From Desnuesiella massiliensis (lineage in GTDB: Bacteria; Bacillota; Clostridia; Clostridiales; Clostridiaceae), in assembly GCF_001403615.1 (NCBI RefSeq), contig NZ_LN879456.1, forward strand, positions 868,001-932,000: DNA of 64,000 bases. Reading direction: 5' to 3'. The translations under genes and the position numbers were made by a program. Shown here piece after piece: positions 23,301-31,713 of the stretch (position 1 is the first letter of the stretch; each line of letters opens with the position of its first letter). Below the pieces are notes generated by a model. The model had not been told where the DNA came from, did not search any database, and worked only from the letters and a program-made list of their open reading frames with translations.

Positions 23301-24713
23301 TTAATGTACTTGCTTATACCTTTTATGAATGCTTGTATATCCTATTTTCTCAAAATAAGAATTTGTCAGTGTTGTAGCAAGTATGGGACTGTTGGCTATT
23401 CGCCAATAGCTTTTTCTTGTGTTAACAAATTCCCACGCTTTGTTTTCTTTAATTCCAAGCTTCTTTAGATTATCGTGCTTGGTTTTAATCTTCTTCCACT
23501 GTTTCCAAAAGCACATTCTAAGTCTTCGTCTAGTCCATTCATCTAACTCTTTTGTTAGCTTTGCTATATCAGCTATTCTGAAATAGTTGAGCCATCCTAT
23601 TACGCACTGGCGAAGTTTTAGCATCCTATAATCCATATCCCAAGCATTACTTCTTAACGTTATATTTCTAATTTTAGCTTTGAACTTGTTTATAGATTTT
23701 TCATGTACTCTTATTCCTATCTTGCCATACCATTGATAGAAGCTAAACCCTAGAAATTTTCTTTTCCAAGGTCTATCTACTGCACTTTTATCTTTGTTAA
23801 CTTTAAGCTTAAGTTTATTTTCAATGAATTCTGTTATGCTTCGCATAACTCTTTCGCCTGCTTTCTTGCTTTTAACATAAATATTGTTATCATCAGCATA
23901 ACGGCAGAATTTATGTCCTCTTCTCTCAAGCTCTCTATCGAGTTCAGTGAGCATGATATTACTAAGTAGCGGACTTAAAGGTCCTCCTTGTGGACAACCT
24001 TCTTCTGTTTCTATTACTACCCCGTTTATCATTACGCCACTTTGTAGAAACAGCCTTATAAGCTTTAATACCCTTTTATCTTTGATTTCTCTAGCAACAA
24101 GCGCCATAAGTTTATCGTGATTTACAGTATCAAAATACTTAGCAAGGTCTATATCTACTACCCATTTGTAGCCCTCTTCCATATATTCTTTAGCCTTGAA
24201 TATCGCTTGCTTAGCATCCCTATCGGGTCTAAAACCATAGCTATTTTCAGAAAAGGTCTCTTCGAATATTGGCGTTAGCACTTGGGCTACTGCTTGTTGT
24301 ACCATTCTATCAACTACAGTGGGTATTCCAAGTAATCTTATACCACCATCAGGTTTTGGTATTTCTACTCTCCTTACAGGCTGGGGACGATAAGTCCCTT
24401 CTAATATACTTTTCTTGAGTGAGGTTACATTTTGTTTCAAGTATTGTGGAAGTTCATCCACTTTCATTCCATCCACTCCATGACTTCCCTTATTGGATTT
24501 TACTCTTCTAAAAGCTAATCTTAGATTTTCACTTTCCAATATTTTCTCAAGTAAGTTATTGGTATGTAGCTTTCCACCGTCTCCTCCATTCTTAAATGCC
24601 GTAGAAACACTATGCACTCCCATGGTTTCTTGAAGTTCCACTTCTACCTGCCATGTCCAGTCTTCTTTATATGAAGTTTTCTGCAATTCTCGTATTCCTT
24701 TCGAATTTTTCAA
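23301..24713 (-). CDS. ltrA: Group II intron reverse transcriptase/maturase
   Basis: 470 aa. Reverse transcriptase blocks RRVEIPKPDGGIRLLGIPTVVDRMVQQ, NSYGFRPDRDAKQAI, WVVDIDLAKYFDTVNHDKL, EGCPQGGPLSPLLSNIML and the catalytic CRYADDNNIYVKS are all present. They are followed by a maturase (X) domain (WLNYFRIADIAKLTKELDEWTRRRLRMC). There is no HNH endonuclease domain, as usual for class C. It splices its own intron RNA and reverse-transcribes it into new sites. The intact length suggests activity. It is encoded inside the intron at 23220-25119. Confidence 0.96.
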   Translation of the reverse strand: MKNSKGIRELQKTSYKEDWTWQVEVELQETMGVHSVSTAFKNGGDGGKLHTNNLLEKILESENLRLAFRRVKSNKGSHGVDGMKVDELPQYLKQNVTSLKKSILEGTYRPQPVRRVEIPKPDGGIRLLGIPTVVDRMVQQAVAQVLTPIFEETFSENSYGFRPDRDAKQAIFKAKEYMEEGYKWVVDIDLAKYFDTVNHDKLMALVAREIKDKRVLKLIRLFLQSGVMINGVVIETEEGCPQGGPLSPLLSNIMLTELDRELERRGHKFCRYADDNNIYVKSKKAGERVMRSITEFIENKLKLKVNKDKSAVDRPWKRKFLGFSFYQWYGKIGIRVHEKSINKFKAKIRNITLRSNAWDMDYRMLKLRQCVIGWLNYFRIADIAKLTKELDEWTRRRLRMCFWKQWKKIKTKHDNLKKLGIKENKAWEFVNTRKSYWRIANSPILATTLTNSYFEKIGYTSIHKRYKQVH

Positions 24714-25119
24714 ATTTCCAAGACCTCCTATTGTTTCATCCTTCCCAGTTAATTCATGACTTAACTGGTACTATGAATCCTGCTGACTTCTCATGATAAA
24801 TCTTGTTTCAACCGTAGAATTAAAATTTATTGTCCTACGTCCATGAGACCTCCCCAGGTAAGAGCGACCGCTTTCACTCCATCTATCTGCCACATTTACT
24901 CCTTAAATCTCGGATAGCATAGGGCTTTGTTTTGTCTTGCAAACTCACCCGATTTAAGTAAGCCTTATATGTGATTTCTGTCCGTCAAACCAGAGCTTTG
25001 CCGCAGGCTTCCTTCAGATTCCACCTCACGGTGGACACCCTTGCCGTAAGCTAATGGTTGGTGCTATCAACCCCCATAGTGGACTTTCACCACCAAGCTG
25101 TCGCCCATGCTGGGCGCAC

Positions 25120-25161
25120 AAGAAAAAAGGCAGCCCCTAGGTTTACCCTAAGAGTTGCCTT
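25120..25161 (-). terminator. Rho-independent terminator used as intron target
   Basis: Minus strand: AAGGCA...TGCCTT stem with inner CTTAGG/CCTAGG pairing, then TTTTTTCTT, immediately followed by the intron's GTGCG. It ends the amidase operon. Confidence 0.9.
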
Positions 25162-25204
25162 GTTAATAATAAAATGTTCTTCTTTAATTTTAATACTATT
25201 ATGT

Positions 25205-25465
25205 TTATTTCATTTTCTTGTCTAAAAAATAATTAATCAAAACATAAATTACAGCAAATAAGCTTCCAGAAGTAAATATCAAGGGTATTTTTCTTCTTAG
25301 TTCAAATACTTTCCGTCCCATAACTTCTATATTATCTAAGCTATAATTTAAATCATTTACTAAATTTATTGAATATGCATTTATAAACTTTATAAATCCA
25401 TAAAGCAACACGAAATTTACTATTGTCAATATAACTCTCTTCTTTGTCAAGACAATCCACCCCAT
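25205..25465 (-). CDS. Small membrane protein, last gene of the lysis-type operon
   Basis: 86 aa with two hydrophobic segments (about 10-28 and 62-80). No domain recognised. It follows the amidase by 76 bp on the same strand and is closed by the terminator that the intron uses. Position suggests a lysis or envelope accessory, but this is inference. Confidence 0.6.
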   Translation of the reverse strand: MGWIVLTKKRVILTIVNFVLLYGFIKFINAYSINLVNDLNYSLDNIEVMGRKVFELRRKIPLIFTSGSLFAVIYVLINYFLDKKMK

Positions 25466-25541
25466 CTCTTAAGAAGTACTATGTTATATTCTATATTAAT
25501 ATATAGTAAATAATATATCAACTATTTACATATTAGAAATA

Positions 25542-26183
25542 TTATTGTAAAATTAGTGCTACAATTTTGAAGTCCTCCTTCATATTAATATATCTGTTAG
25601 AATCTTCTTTAAGATAGTTGGTAACTATGTAATATCTTTTATTAAAATTCTCAATTATTTCTTGACCTGTAATAGCCTTAATTATAGCCTTTGCTATATT
25701 ATTAGCGTCATACTTTTTTACATCATTAACATTATCTATAAATAATCCTTCTACAAGCACGCAAGGCATATTAGTATATTTAGGTATATATAAATTACCT
25801 ACCTTAATCCCTCTATTATAAGTACCTAAAGAACTTGAAACTTCTCTGCATATATTAATAGCAAATTGTTCTGACTTCCCTCCAGTACCACCACCAATCC
25901 AACACTCAGTTCCATAAGCTTGATTATTACACTTATTATAGTGAATACATAAATGTAAGTCTGAGTTAATTTCATTTACTTTTTTTACTCTGTAAGCTAA
26001 ACTCTCATTTACAGAGTTAAACTTCATACCATAAGGTGTTATATCATAAGCCTCATGACCTAAAGATTTTAAATGCTTTATCAAATATTGAACTGTCTCC
26101 TTTGTGCAAATATTTTCATCTAGTAGCCCAACAGCACCGCTATCAGGATAGCAGTTATGACCAGCATCAATAGTTATTTTCAC
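25542..26183 (-). CDS. N-acetylmuramoyl-L-alanine amidase (Amidase_3)
   Basis: 213 aa. The Amidase_3 zinc fold is clear: ITIDAGHNCYPDSGAVG (first His), ENICTKETVQYLIKHL (Glu), DLHLCIHYNKCNNQAYGTECW (second His) and PCVLVEGLFIDN (catalytic Glu). It cuts the bond between muramic acid and L-alanine in peptidoglycan. No signal peptide, as in phage or bacteriocin endolysins that depend on a holin, and two holin-type genes lie directly upstream. The C-terminus is a short tail with no clear cell-wall repeat domain. Confidence 0.9.
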   Translation of the reverse strand: MKITIDAGHNCYPDSGAVGLLDENICTKETVQYLIKHLKSLGHEAYDITPYGMKFNSVNESLAYRVKKVNEINSDLHLCIHYNKCNNQAYGTECWIGGGTGGKSEQFAINICREVSSSLGTYNRGIKVGNLYIPKYTNMPCVLVEGLFIDNVNDVKKYDANNIAKAIIKAITGQEIIENFNKRYYIVTNYLKEDSNRYINMKEDFKIVALILQ

Positions 26184-26195
26184 AATATCACTTCC

Positions 26196-26408
26196 TTATT
26201 TATTTTCTTTTACTACTTGCCTTGTTGTAGATTGTCCAAAATAAAAAGCTACCACCATTCCAAATATAGTCATAAATTCACTTGACTATATTTTTCCAGT
26301 AGTAGCTAACACACAAAACACTAAAGTAAGCAATAAAGCTATTAACTTTTTAACTTGTAGTAAAGATTTTAACTCTTTAAATCTATCTTTATTTTTCAAA
26401 AGTATCAT
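26196..26408 (-). pseudogene. Small holin-like gene with an in-frame amber stop
   Basis: 70 codons from ATG 26408 (AGGAGAT upstream) to TAA 26196, interrupted by TAG at 26286-26288 (codon 41). The two halves read as one two-helix membrane protein: VKKLIALLLTLVFCVLATTGKI, stop, SSEFMTIFGMVVAFYFGQSTTRQ. It fits between the amidase and BhlA genes as the second holin-type component. A single C-to-T or similar change would explain it, so it is probably inactivated. Confidence 0.7.
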
Positions 26409-26411
26409 CTC

Positions 26412-26630
26412 CTATTTACTAAATATGTGATTTTTAATTTCCTTAACATCCTGCTGTAAATCTGAGGTTAAATTTTTAATAGTGTTCTGATAATTCTCTT
26501 CTCTCTTAGCATTTTCTGATTGTATTTGAGTAACAAATTCTTTATAATCCTTTCTTTGATAAAACCAAAATAGTAACATTAAACCTAGTATTGGACTTGA
26601 TTTTACTATTTCAGAAAACAATCCTTCCAT
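26412..26630 (-). CDS. BhlA/UviB-family holin-like protein
   Basis: 72 aa from ATG 26630 (GGATGTGAGGA upstream; the longer frame has no ribosome site). One N-terminal membrane segment (SSPILGLMLLFWFYQRKDYK) is followed by a long charged helix (ENAKREENYQNTIKNLTSDLQQDVKEIKNHI), exactly the layout of BhlA/UviB proteins linked to phage and bacteriocin release. Probably makes the membrane lesion that lets the amidase reach the wall. The IS4-type element lies just upstream and may have cut the operon off from its promoter. Confidence 0.85.
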   Translation of the reverse strand: MEGLFSEIVKSSPILGLMLLFWFYQRKDYKEFVTQIQSENAKREENYQNTIKNLTSDLQQDVKEIKNHIFSK

Positions 26631-26675
26631 ATAATCCTCACATCCTTTCTTAATTTTAGACAAAATAAAAAAGAC

Positions 26676-26684
26676 TATCGCTAG
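26676..26684. repeat. IS4 target duplication TATCGCTAG (left)
   Basis: 9-bp direct repeat, second copy at 28097-28105. Confidence 0.9.
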
Positions 26685-28096
26685 TTCTACTGTTGCATTA
26701 AGACAATTTTTGAAAACATGATAGCAGCTTATTAGCAAAGGATGGGAAGTTATTTTTCCATCCTTTGTTTTTTAGTTATGATATGTGGTTTATATTGAAA
26801 AATCAACCAAGATATACGCATATAGATTCCCCCTCCCCAAAGAAGAATTTTTTTAAGCGTTAACCTGTACGGAAATATCTTACTGTATATTCATCAAAAT
26901 CTTCGAGTAAGTTTGATCTTATAATACGCGTTAAGGTAAGCATCGAGTACTTAAGAACAGTAGTATCACAGCATAAGTATATAAGCATATAAGAAATGAG
27001 TGCTGAAAATACTTGTATTTTTATAGCATTTTCATTGTAGCCAATGAGTTTTTTTATTTTAAGGTTTTGCTTAATCCATTTGAAGAATAATTCTATTTCC
27101 CATCTATGCTTATAGATCTTTATTATGTCTGAAGCTGGTAAATCAAAAATATTAGTTATAAAGGTCACTGCCTCTCCTTCTTCATTAAAAGTCATGATTT
27201 CTCTATAACTTTTAGTAGTAAGATTCTTAGAATAGCTTGTACCCATAATAACTTCAGTATCATATATATCTTTAGAAAGATCTGATGATATCATTCGTTC
27301 CTCCATGACTATGGAATGCTTAGTAGCTCTTGTAACAAATTTTATTTCTTTCTTACTAAGCTCATCGTACCATTTATAGTCGTAATAACCTCTATCAAAA
27401 ACATAGATGCAGCTGTTATGCTCAAAGAGGCCATCAATACATTTTCTATCATTTACCTTACCTTTAACTATGTTAATTTTCTCTGGAAATTCACCATTGA
27501 ATAAAGTGCTTATCTTTATACCCGCTCTACTATTGTCCATTTGGAAATGTGGAGCAAGCTTTAGAGCAACTAAGATTACTGATGAATCAATAATTTTGAT
27601 AGGAGGAATGTCCTTCATAAGCCTAACGGCTCCGCGTCTTCTTTTAGCCTTATCTACCAAATGATAAAATATATCTTCAAAAATTCTATAATCTCTCGCA
27701 GAATTTTTCCTGGAAAACTGGGAGACACTTGGTACATTAATAAGATTTTTAAGCTTTTTATTTGAAGAAATCTCACTTTCAGCTTCTCTAAGACTTTTGC
27801 AACCACGGATATTTAAATAAATCATTGAGTTTATATGAGAGCGTGTATCAAAATGCTGGCTTCTATAATCACCATTGTATTTTTTTATAGTATGCTTAAC
27901 AAAACTTCCACCGATTTCCGCTATTAATTTATGAAAAACTAGTTTATTATTTTTATTAGATAACATAAATAAACCTCCTTGTGAATGGTTGCTTGTCACT
28001 TCCATTTAACCACAAGGAGGTTTTCTCTTTCATTATTAAATTTCTACCAATTAAAATGTGTCAATATAAAATTATTTCTTTAATGCAACAGTAGAA
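26685..28096 (-). mobile_element. IS4-family insertion sequence, 1.41 kb
   Basis: Perfect 17-bp terminal inverted repeats TTCTACTGTTGCATTAA, a 9-bp target duplication and one transposase. Without it the flanks join into AAAAAAG-A-CTA-TCGC-TAG-C-CTTTTTT, a terminator hairpin downstream of the gene at 28189-28695; the duplication covers the loop. Confidence 0.92.
26860..27966 (-). CDS. IS4-family transposase
   Basis: 368 aa from ATG 27966 with AAGGAGG upstream. DDE residues lie in IKIIDSSVI, CIYVFDRGYYDYKWYD and the YREK signature IYKHRWEIELFFKWIKQNLKIKK, which is diagnostic of the IS4 superfamily. The N-terminal domain (SHINSMIYLNIRGCKSLREAE) is as expected. No stop or frameshift, so it may be active. 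It lies between intact terminal repeats. Confidence 0.95.
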   Translation of the reverse strand: MLSNKNNKLVFHKLIAEIGGSFVKHTIKKYNGDYRSQHFDTRSHINSMIYLNIRGCKSLREAESEISSNKKLKNLINVPSVSQFSRKNSARDYRIFEDIFYHLVDKAKRRRGAVRLMKDIPPIKIIDSSVILVALKLAPHFQMDNSRAGIKISTLFNGEFPEKINIVKGKVNDRKCIDGLFEHNSCIYVFDRGYYDYKWYDELSKKEIKFVTRATKHSIVMEERMISSDLSKDIYDTEVIMGTSYSKNLTTKSYREIMTFNEEGEAVTFITNIFDLPASDIIKIYKHRWEIELFFKWIKQNLKIKKLIGYNENAIKIQVFSALISYMLIYLCCDTTVLKYSMLTLTRIIRSNLLEDFDEYTVRYFRTG

Positions 28097-28166
28097 TATC
28101 GCTAGCCTTTTTTGCTTTTTATTTTCTCTTCCTCTATAAATCTTTCATCGTAGAACTATTTATATA

Positions 28167-28180
28167 GGGATTTTAATCCC
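28167..28180 (-). terminator. Small palindrome after the 168-aa gene
   Basis: GGGATTTTAATCCC just after the stop codon at 28189. Weak as a terminator; the main one is the hairpin split by the IS4 element. Confidence 0.4.
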
Positions 28181-28188
28181 TTTTTCTA

Positions 28189-28695
28189 TTAATCTGATAT
28201 GCTATTAACAAATTTATTATATAGCTCTTCAGATTCAAAAAGTGTATTAGGTATTGCTACAAAATAGAAGGTTGGAAGCTTCATTTTTCTTGAGGAAATA
28301 ATTATAAAAGTATAATGCTCTAACTTGCTTATATCAATAATTGGATTGGCGGAATTACGTGTTAACTCAAACCTTTTATTTTTAGATATATAGTAAAATT
28401 TTCTGTTTGCTTCTTCGATTATATGCATTTTCTTAACTTTTAAATTTATCTTAATAAGCATTTTATATAAATAGGGATATAAAAAATATAAGATACTATA
28501 AATTATAAATAGAAGAAGTATAGCAGGTGAAAGATATAGGGTTTTCTTTGTCATATAGCTAAACTTAATAATAATAGATAAAATTATGGTATATATTATA
28601 ACAGATATAATTCTAGTACTATTTAGTCTTTTTTGTATAGCTGAATTGCTATTTATAAAATTACCGATTTCAGAAGAGATTTTCAAATTATCCAT
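28189..28695 (-). CDS. Membrane protein, YcxB-like appearance
   Basis: 168 aa with two adjacent membrane segments (about residues 28-45 and 55-75) followed by a cytoplasmic beta-rich part (IIEEANRKFYYISKNKRFELTRN...YTFIIISSRKMKLPTFYFVAIP) that resembles the PH-like C-terminal domain of YcxB-type proteins. Role unknown. It stands upstream of the IS4 element. Confidence 0.55.
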   Translation of the reverse strand: MDNLKISSEIGNFINSNSAIQKRLNSTRIISVIIYTIILSIIIKFSYMTKKTLYLSPAILLLFIIYSILYFLYPYLYKMLIKINLKVKKMHIIEEANRKFYYISKNKRFELTRNSANPIIDISKLEHYTFIIISSRKMKLPTFYFVAIPNTLFESEELYNKFVNSISD

Positions 28696-28810
28696 ATTAT
28701 ATTTATATATTATAATAAATCACCCCTCATCCATATAATGTTAATATAATTATATTATGAAAATACAAATAATTTCAATAATATGTCTATAACTTCGCAT
28801 TACTTTTCAA

Positions 28811-28846
28811 AAACGGCATAAGATTGAGCTTACGCCGCTTAATAAG
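28811..28846 (+). repeat. Hairpin repeat, copy 1
   Basis: GGCATAAGATTGAGCTTACG then CCGCTTAATAAG, with GGCATAAG/CTTACGCC pairing. A diverged copy lies at 34619-34655. Confidence 0.45.
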
Positions 28847-28898
28847 AAGGATGCATTATGATTTTATAATTATTTTTCTTAATTACTATTATAAAATA

Positions 28899-29171
28899 CT
28901 ATGGATTATGATTAATCTGCTTTATATTAGTGTTTTTACTATTAATCAAATTTAATTCTTTCCAAATTAAATATCCCCAAAATGTTACAATGCCACTTAG
29001 ATAAATTAGTAAAGTTTTAATAGCATCTAACCTCATCATTGAATGAGTTTCATACATGTCACGATAAGTATAGTTCAAAAACAATTTTGATATTATTAAT
29101 CCTATAATAATTACACATAATGAAATAACTACCGCTCGTACAAAACCACTTCCTATTATTTTCTTATTCAT
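28899..29171 (-). CDS. Small membrane protein
   Basis: 90 aa with two membrane segments (about residues 10-30 and 50-70) and a short hydrophilic tail. No family recognised. It lies 56 bp downstream of the kptA gene on the same strand, so it may be the last gene of the macrodomain-kptA transcript. Confidence 0.55.
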   Translation of the reverse strand: MNKKIIGSGFVRAVVISLCVIIIGLIISKLFLNYTYRDMYETHSMMRLDAIKTLLIYLSGIVTFWGYLIWKELNLINSKNTNIKQINHNP

Positions 29172-29227
29172 TCATATCCCACCCCTTACTTCACATTAAA
29201 ATACCATTACGACTTAAAATGATGTTT

Positions 29228-29776
29228 TTATTCCATTACCCTAAAATATTTTGTAGGTACATAATCTATCAACCATACTTTATTTTCTGACAAATAAAAT
29301 TTATATCCATCTTTATGCATCTGCTGACTATCTATTACAAATATAACTGGCTCCCCATGTCTTTTACCTACTTTTAAAGCAGTGTCTATATCAGCAGATA
29401 AATGAACATATTGTCTACTTTGTTTTATGATTCCATGCTTGTATATACTGTCGCTAAATCTAGTTGAAGTTCCATGATATAATTCATTTGGTGGTTTTAC
29501 TGCCTCCAATTTAAGATTCACTTCAACTGAATGCCCTTGATTAGCTTTTATTTTTGTTTCATCTGTATTAAATGAATATCTTTGTTTATCGTCTTCTATC
29601 ACGATTCTTTGAATATCGGCAATAGTAACTTTATATCCTTTTTCATTCATACCGTTAATAAGATCAGATGTGCAGATATATCCATATTTATCAAACTTCA
29701 GGCCTATTTCCTCTGGTTTATGTCTTAACACCAAGCTCATAAACTTACTAATTCTCAGGTCTTCTTTACTTATCAT
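29228..29776 (-). CDS. kptA: RNA 2'-phosphotransferase (KptA/Tpt1)
   Basis: 182 aa. The family signature is complete: SKFMSLVLRHKPEEIGLKFDKYGY, the ADP-ribosyltransferase-like core NELYHGTSTRFSDSIYKHGI, RQYVHLSADIDTALKVGKRHG and the terminal YVPTKYFRVME. Tpt1/KptA moves a 2'-phosphate from RNA to NAD+, giving ADP-ribose 1''-2'' cyclic phosphate; in eukaryotes it finishes tRNA splicing. Bacteria lack that splicing path and the bacterial role is open. It lies 38 bp after a macrodomain gene on the same strand. Confidence 0.93.
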   Translation of the reverse strand: MISKEDLRISKFMSLVLRHKPEEIGLKFDKYGYICTSDLINGMNEKGYKVTIADIQRIVIEDDKQRYSFNTDETKIKANQGHSVEVNLKLEAVKPPNELYHGTSTRFSDSIYKHGIIKQSRQYVHLSADIDTALKVGKRHGEPVIFVIDSQQMHKDGYKFYLSENKVWLIDYVPTKYFRVME

Positions 29777-29814
29777 CTTTTCACTTCCTCTTGTAATTTA
29801 AACTTCTTATACTA

Positions 29815-30264
29815 TTATTTAAATCTATAAATCATCACATCGTAATCCTCAAATATATCTTCTATCATTTTGGATACTATTCCCCAATCTCCTCCGGCTA
29901 AACCACAACCTAAATTATAAGGAAGTGCAACAGATAAATTACTTTCCTTACAAACAGTTTTTAATGAACTCATTGCGGATTTTAAAGCAGCGTAATCCGT
30001 TTGAATCTTATTAGTCCCATAATTATATTGTCCAAATAAGTTAGAAACATATTTATCCTTTCCTACTTCAACAATTTGACACATTCCTAAAGATTGTAAT
30101 TTCCCATTATCAAGTACAAATTTATGATACTGCTCAAAAACATTTGGATACTTAGCTCTTATTTGCTTTGCTAACCCACTCCCCATAACACCCATGCAGT
30201 TCACTTGATGACATATCACATTTTCAGTAGCATCTAATATGTTTCCTTCTATAGTTTTAATCAT
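29815..30264 (-). CDS. Macrodomain protein (ADP-ribose/Appr-1''-p type)
   Basis: 149 aa from ATG 30264 (GGGGGG upstream). One macrodomain: IKTIEGNILDATENVICHQVNCMGVMGSGLAKQIRAKYP and YVSNLFGQYNYG, then LPYNLGCGLAGGDWGIVSKMIE. The Asn and the Gly-rich loop that hold ADP-ribose are present. It is closest in style to Poa1p/ALC1-like macrodomains, which act on ADP-ribose 1''-phosphate or remove ADP-ribose from targets. The neighbouring kptA produces a related NAD-derived compound, so a joint pathway is likely. Single-domain length as in the family. Confidence 0.9.
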   Translation of the reverse strand: MIKTIEGNILDATENVICHQVNCMGVMGSGLAKQIRAKYPNVFEQYHKFVLDNGKLQSLGMCQIVEVGKDKYVSNLFGQYNYGTNKIQTDYAALKSAMSSLKTVCKESNLSVALPYNLGCGLAGGDWGIVSKMIEDIFEDYDVMIYRFK

Positions 30265-30334
30265 ACTTTTACCCCCCATATCTTAAAGCACTACTTTTAC
30301 ATTGTCTATTATATTAATTTATTGGTTCATTAAT

Positions 30335-30955
30335 CTAGCTTACACCCAGTATCTTCCTAAACTCCTGCTCAAGGACTTCTTTTAATCTCGGTATCTCAAC
30401 ATGAACTAATTTAGTTAAGATATTCCTTTCAACCTCTTCAAGATATACTTTATTACTCTTAATAACCTTTTCCTTTATTCTGTCTGTATCAACTTTTACT
30501 ACAATTATTTCCTCAACTTGCTTTATTGTTGAGACTAATCTTGTATCAAAGAATATCCTATTATTGTTAGCATAATTTAAAAAGTCGCCTGCCTCTTCAT
30601 TTAAAGATTTATGTATATCCATAAATTTATCTAAATTGGTTGTGTTTTTACTTAATTCACTAATGTAAATTATTAGATAATCATGAACACGTTGGAGCTT
30701 CTTATAAAGTTCTTTTATAATTTCTGCCCTCTCACTATGTAATTTTGAAAATCTTATCTTACTCTCTTCTGCGATTTTTTCTTTTTCAAGCTTGTACTCT
30801 TCAAGTCTTAACTTAAGTTCATAATCATATTTGGCAACTCTAGTTTCAAGCCATTTATCAAAAACCCTTTTTGAAATTGCCACTAATACAGCTGAAACTG
30901 AAATTGTTCCTACTGTAAATGTTGCAATGTTTTGAACTATAGAATTAAGATCCAT
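30335..30955 (-). CDS. Single-TM coiled-coil protein of unknown function
   Basis: 206 aa from ATG 30955 (GGGGGATAGG upstream). One N-terminal membrane segment (about residues 8-27), then a charged coiled coil (YDYELKLRLEEYKLEKEKIAEESKIRF) and a helical C-terminus. Such proteins are widespread, mostly on accessory DNA, without known function. It is upstream of the macrodomain gene on the same strand (70 bp apart) and may belong to the same transcript. Confidence 0.6.
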   Translation of the reverse strand: MDLNSIVQNIATFTVGTISVSAVLVAISKRVFDKWLETRVAKYDYELKLRLEEYKLEKEKIAEESKIRFSKLHSERAEIIKELYKKLQRVHDYLIIYISELSKNTTNLDKFMDIHKSLNEEAGDFLNYANNNRIFFDTRLVSTIKQVEEIIVVKVDTDRIKEKVIKSNKVYLEEVERNILTKLVHVEIPRLKEVLEQEFRKILGVS

Positions 30956-31165
30956 AAACCTATCCCCCATATTGTATTTAAATTATAAAATAACTTTAAT
31001 CTATATGGAAATTGTATCACAATTCACCATATGGCTACAATCATTCCATATTGATACAATATACTTATAACTTCAATCTTTTAATCTTCTTAACAATTTC
31101 CTTAGCTTAAAATACTTATTTGATATTGGGTAATTTTTTTGAAATGCGACACAAAAATACCGTAA

Positions 31166-31195
31166 AATTCATTCAAATAATACGGTATTTAGAAA
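31166..31195 (-). terminator. Terminator of the VOC/PPOX operon
   Basis: AAATACCGTA / TACGGTATTT stem, T-rich on the minus-strand side, about 70 bp after the stop at 31265. Confidence 0.75.
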
Positions 31196-31264
31196 AGTTA
31201 TTTAATTTTAAAGTTTAGTCATTAAATTAAGAAGAAAATGAAGTAAAATAACTTCTAATTTTAC

Positions 31265-31684
31265 TTATAATCTTCCTTTCGCTTCCTTCCAATCAACCAA
31301 GAGGTTATAGCGTTCTGTTTTGAAGCGCAATACACAATAGTTGGGGTCCTGTGGGCCACTAAAATGATTAATGAGACCACCATACCACATTTCTTTTTTT
31401 ACATCCGGGTCAGTAATTATATCAATTGTTCCTACAAGCGTTATATTGTACTTATTGGAATTGAAGCAAACGCTTGCGTTATTGCACTTTGTGATTCGAT
31501 CAGTTTTATCACTGCCAAGTCCAGTACAAAAAGTCAACCAATTTATACCGTCAGCTTTGGAAGCTGTGATGGTTGAAACCGTCGGATAACCATCTGAATC
31601 AATAAGCGCTAATGCACAATAAGTCTCCTCACCAGTATTCTGTGCAACAATTTCTCCCGCTCTGGAGATGATTTTATCATTCAT
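31265..31684 (-). CDS. Pyridoxamine 5'-phosphate oxidase-family flavoprotein
   Basis: 139 aa, AGGAG upstream. Split-barrel FMN-binding pattern: CALALIDSDGYPTVSTITASKADGINWLTFCTG, then KCNNASVCFNSNKYNITLVGTIDIITDPDVKKEMW, as in general-stress-protein-26-like members. Probably an FMN or F420-type oxidoreductase with unknown substrate. It follows the VOC protein by 29 bp on the same strand. Confidence 0.8.
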   Translation of the reverse strand: MNDKIISRAGEIVAQNTGEETYCALALIDSDGYPTVSTITASKADGINWLTFCTGLGSDKTDRITKCNNASVCFNSNKYNITLVGTIDIITDPDVKKEMWYGGLINHFSGPQDPNYCVLRFKTERYNLLVDWKEAKGRL

Positions 31685-31713
31685 TTTAACTCCTCCTATT
31701 TATAATTATGTGT

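Larger units (their letters stand above)
23220..25119 (-). mobile_element. Class C group II intron
   Basis: On the minus strand the intron starts GTGCGCCC (5' consensus GUGYG) at 25119, directly after a terminator T-tract. It carries a maturase/reverse transcriptase and ends with domain V (GAACCGCCGTATACCGAACG and its pairing arm, about 23249-23292) and a domain VI hairpin (GGTAGATA/TATCTACC). The 3' end is put at the TAC of 23220. Insertion right after a Rho-independent terminator is the hallmark of class C introns. Bases 24714-25119 are the structured 5' RNA domains and hold no gene. Confidence 0.9.

Noticed and set aside
26286..26288. Amber codon in the holin-like gene as pyrrolysine recoding
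   Set aside because: The position is between membrane helices of a small holin, not a catalytic site, and nothing suggests a pyrrolysine system. Simple inactivation is more likely.
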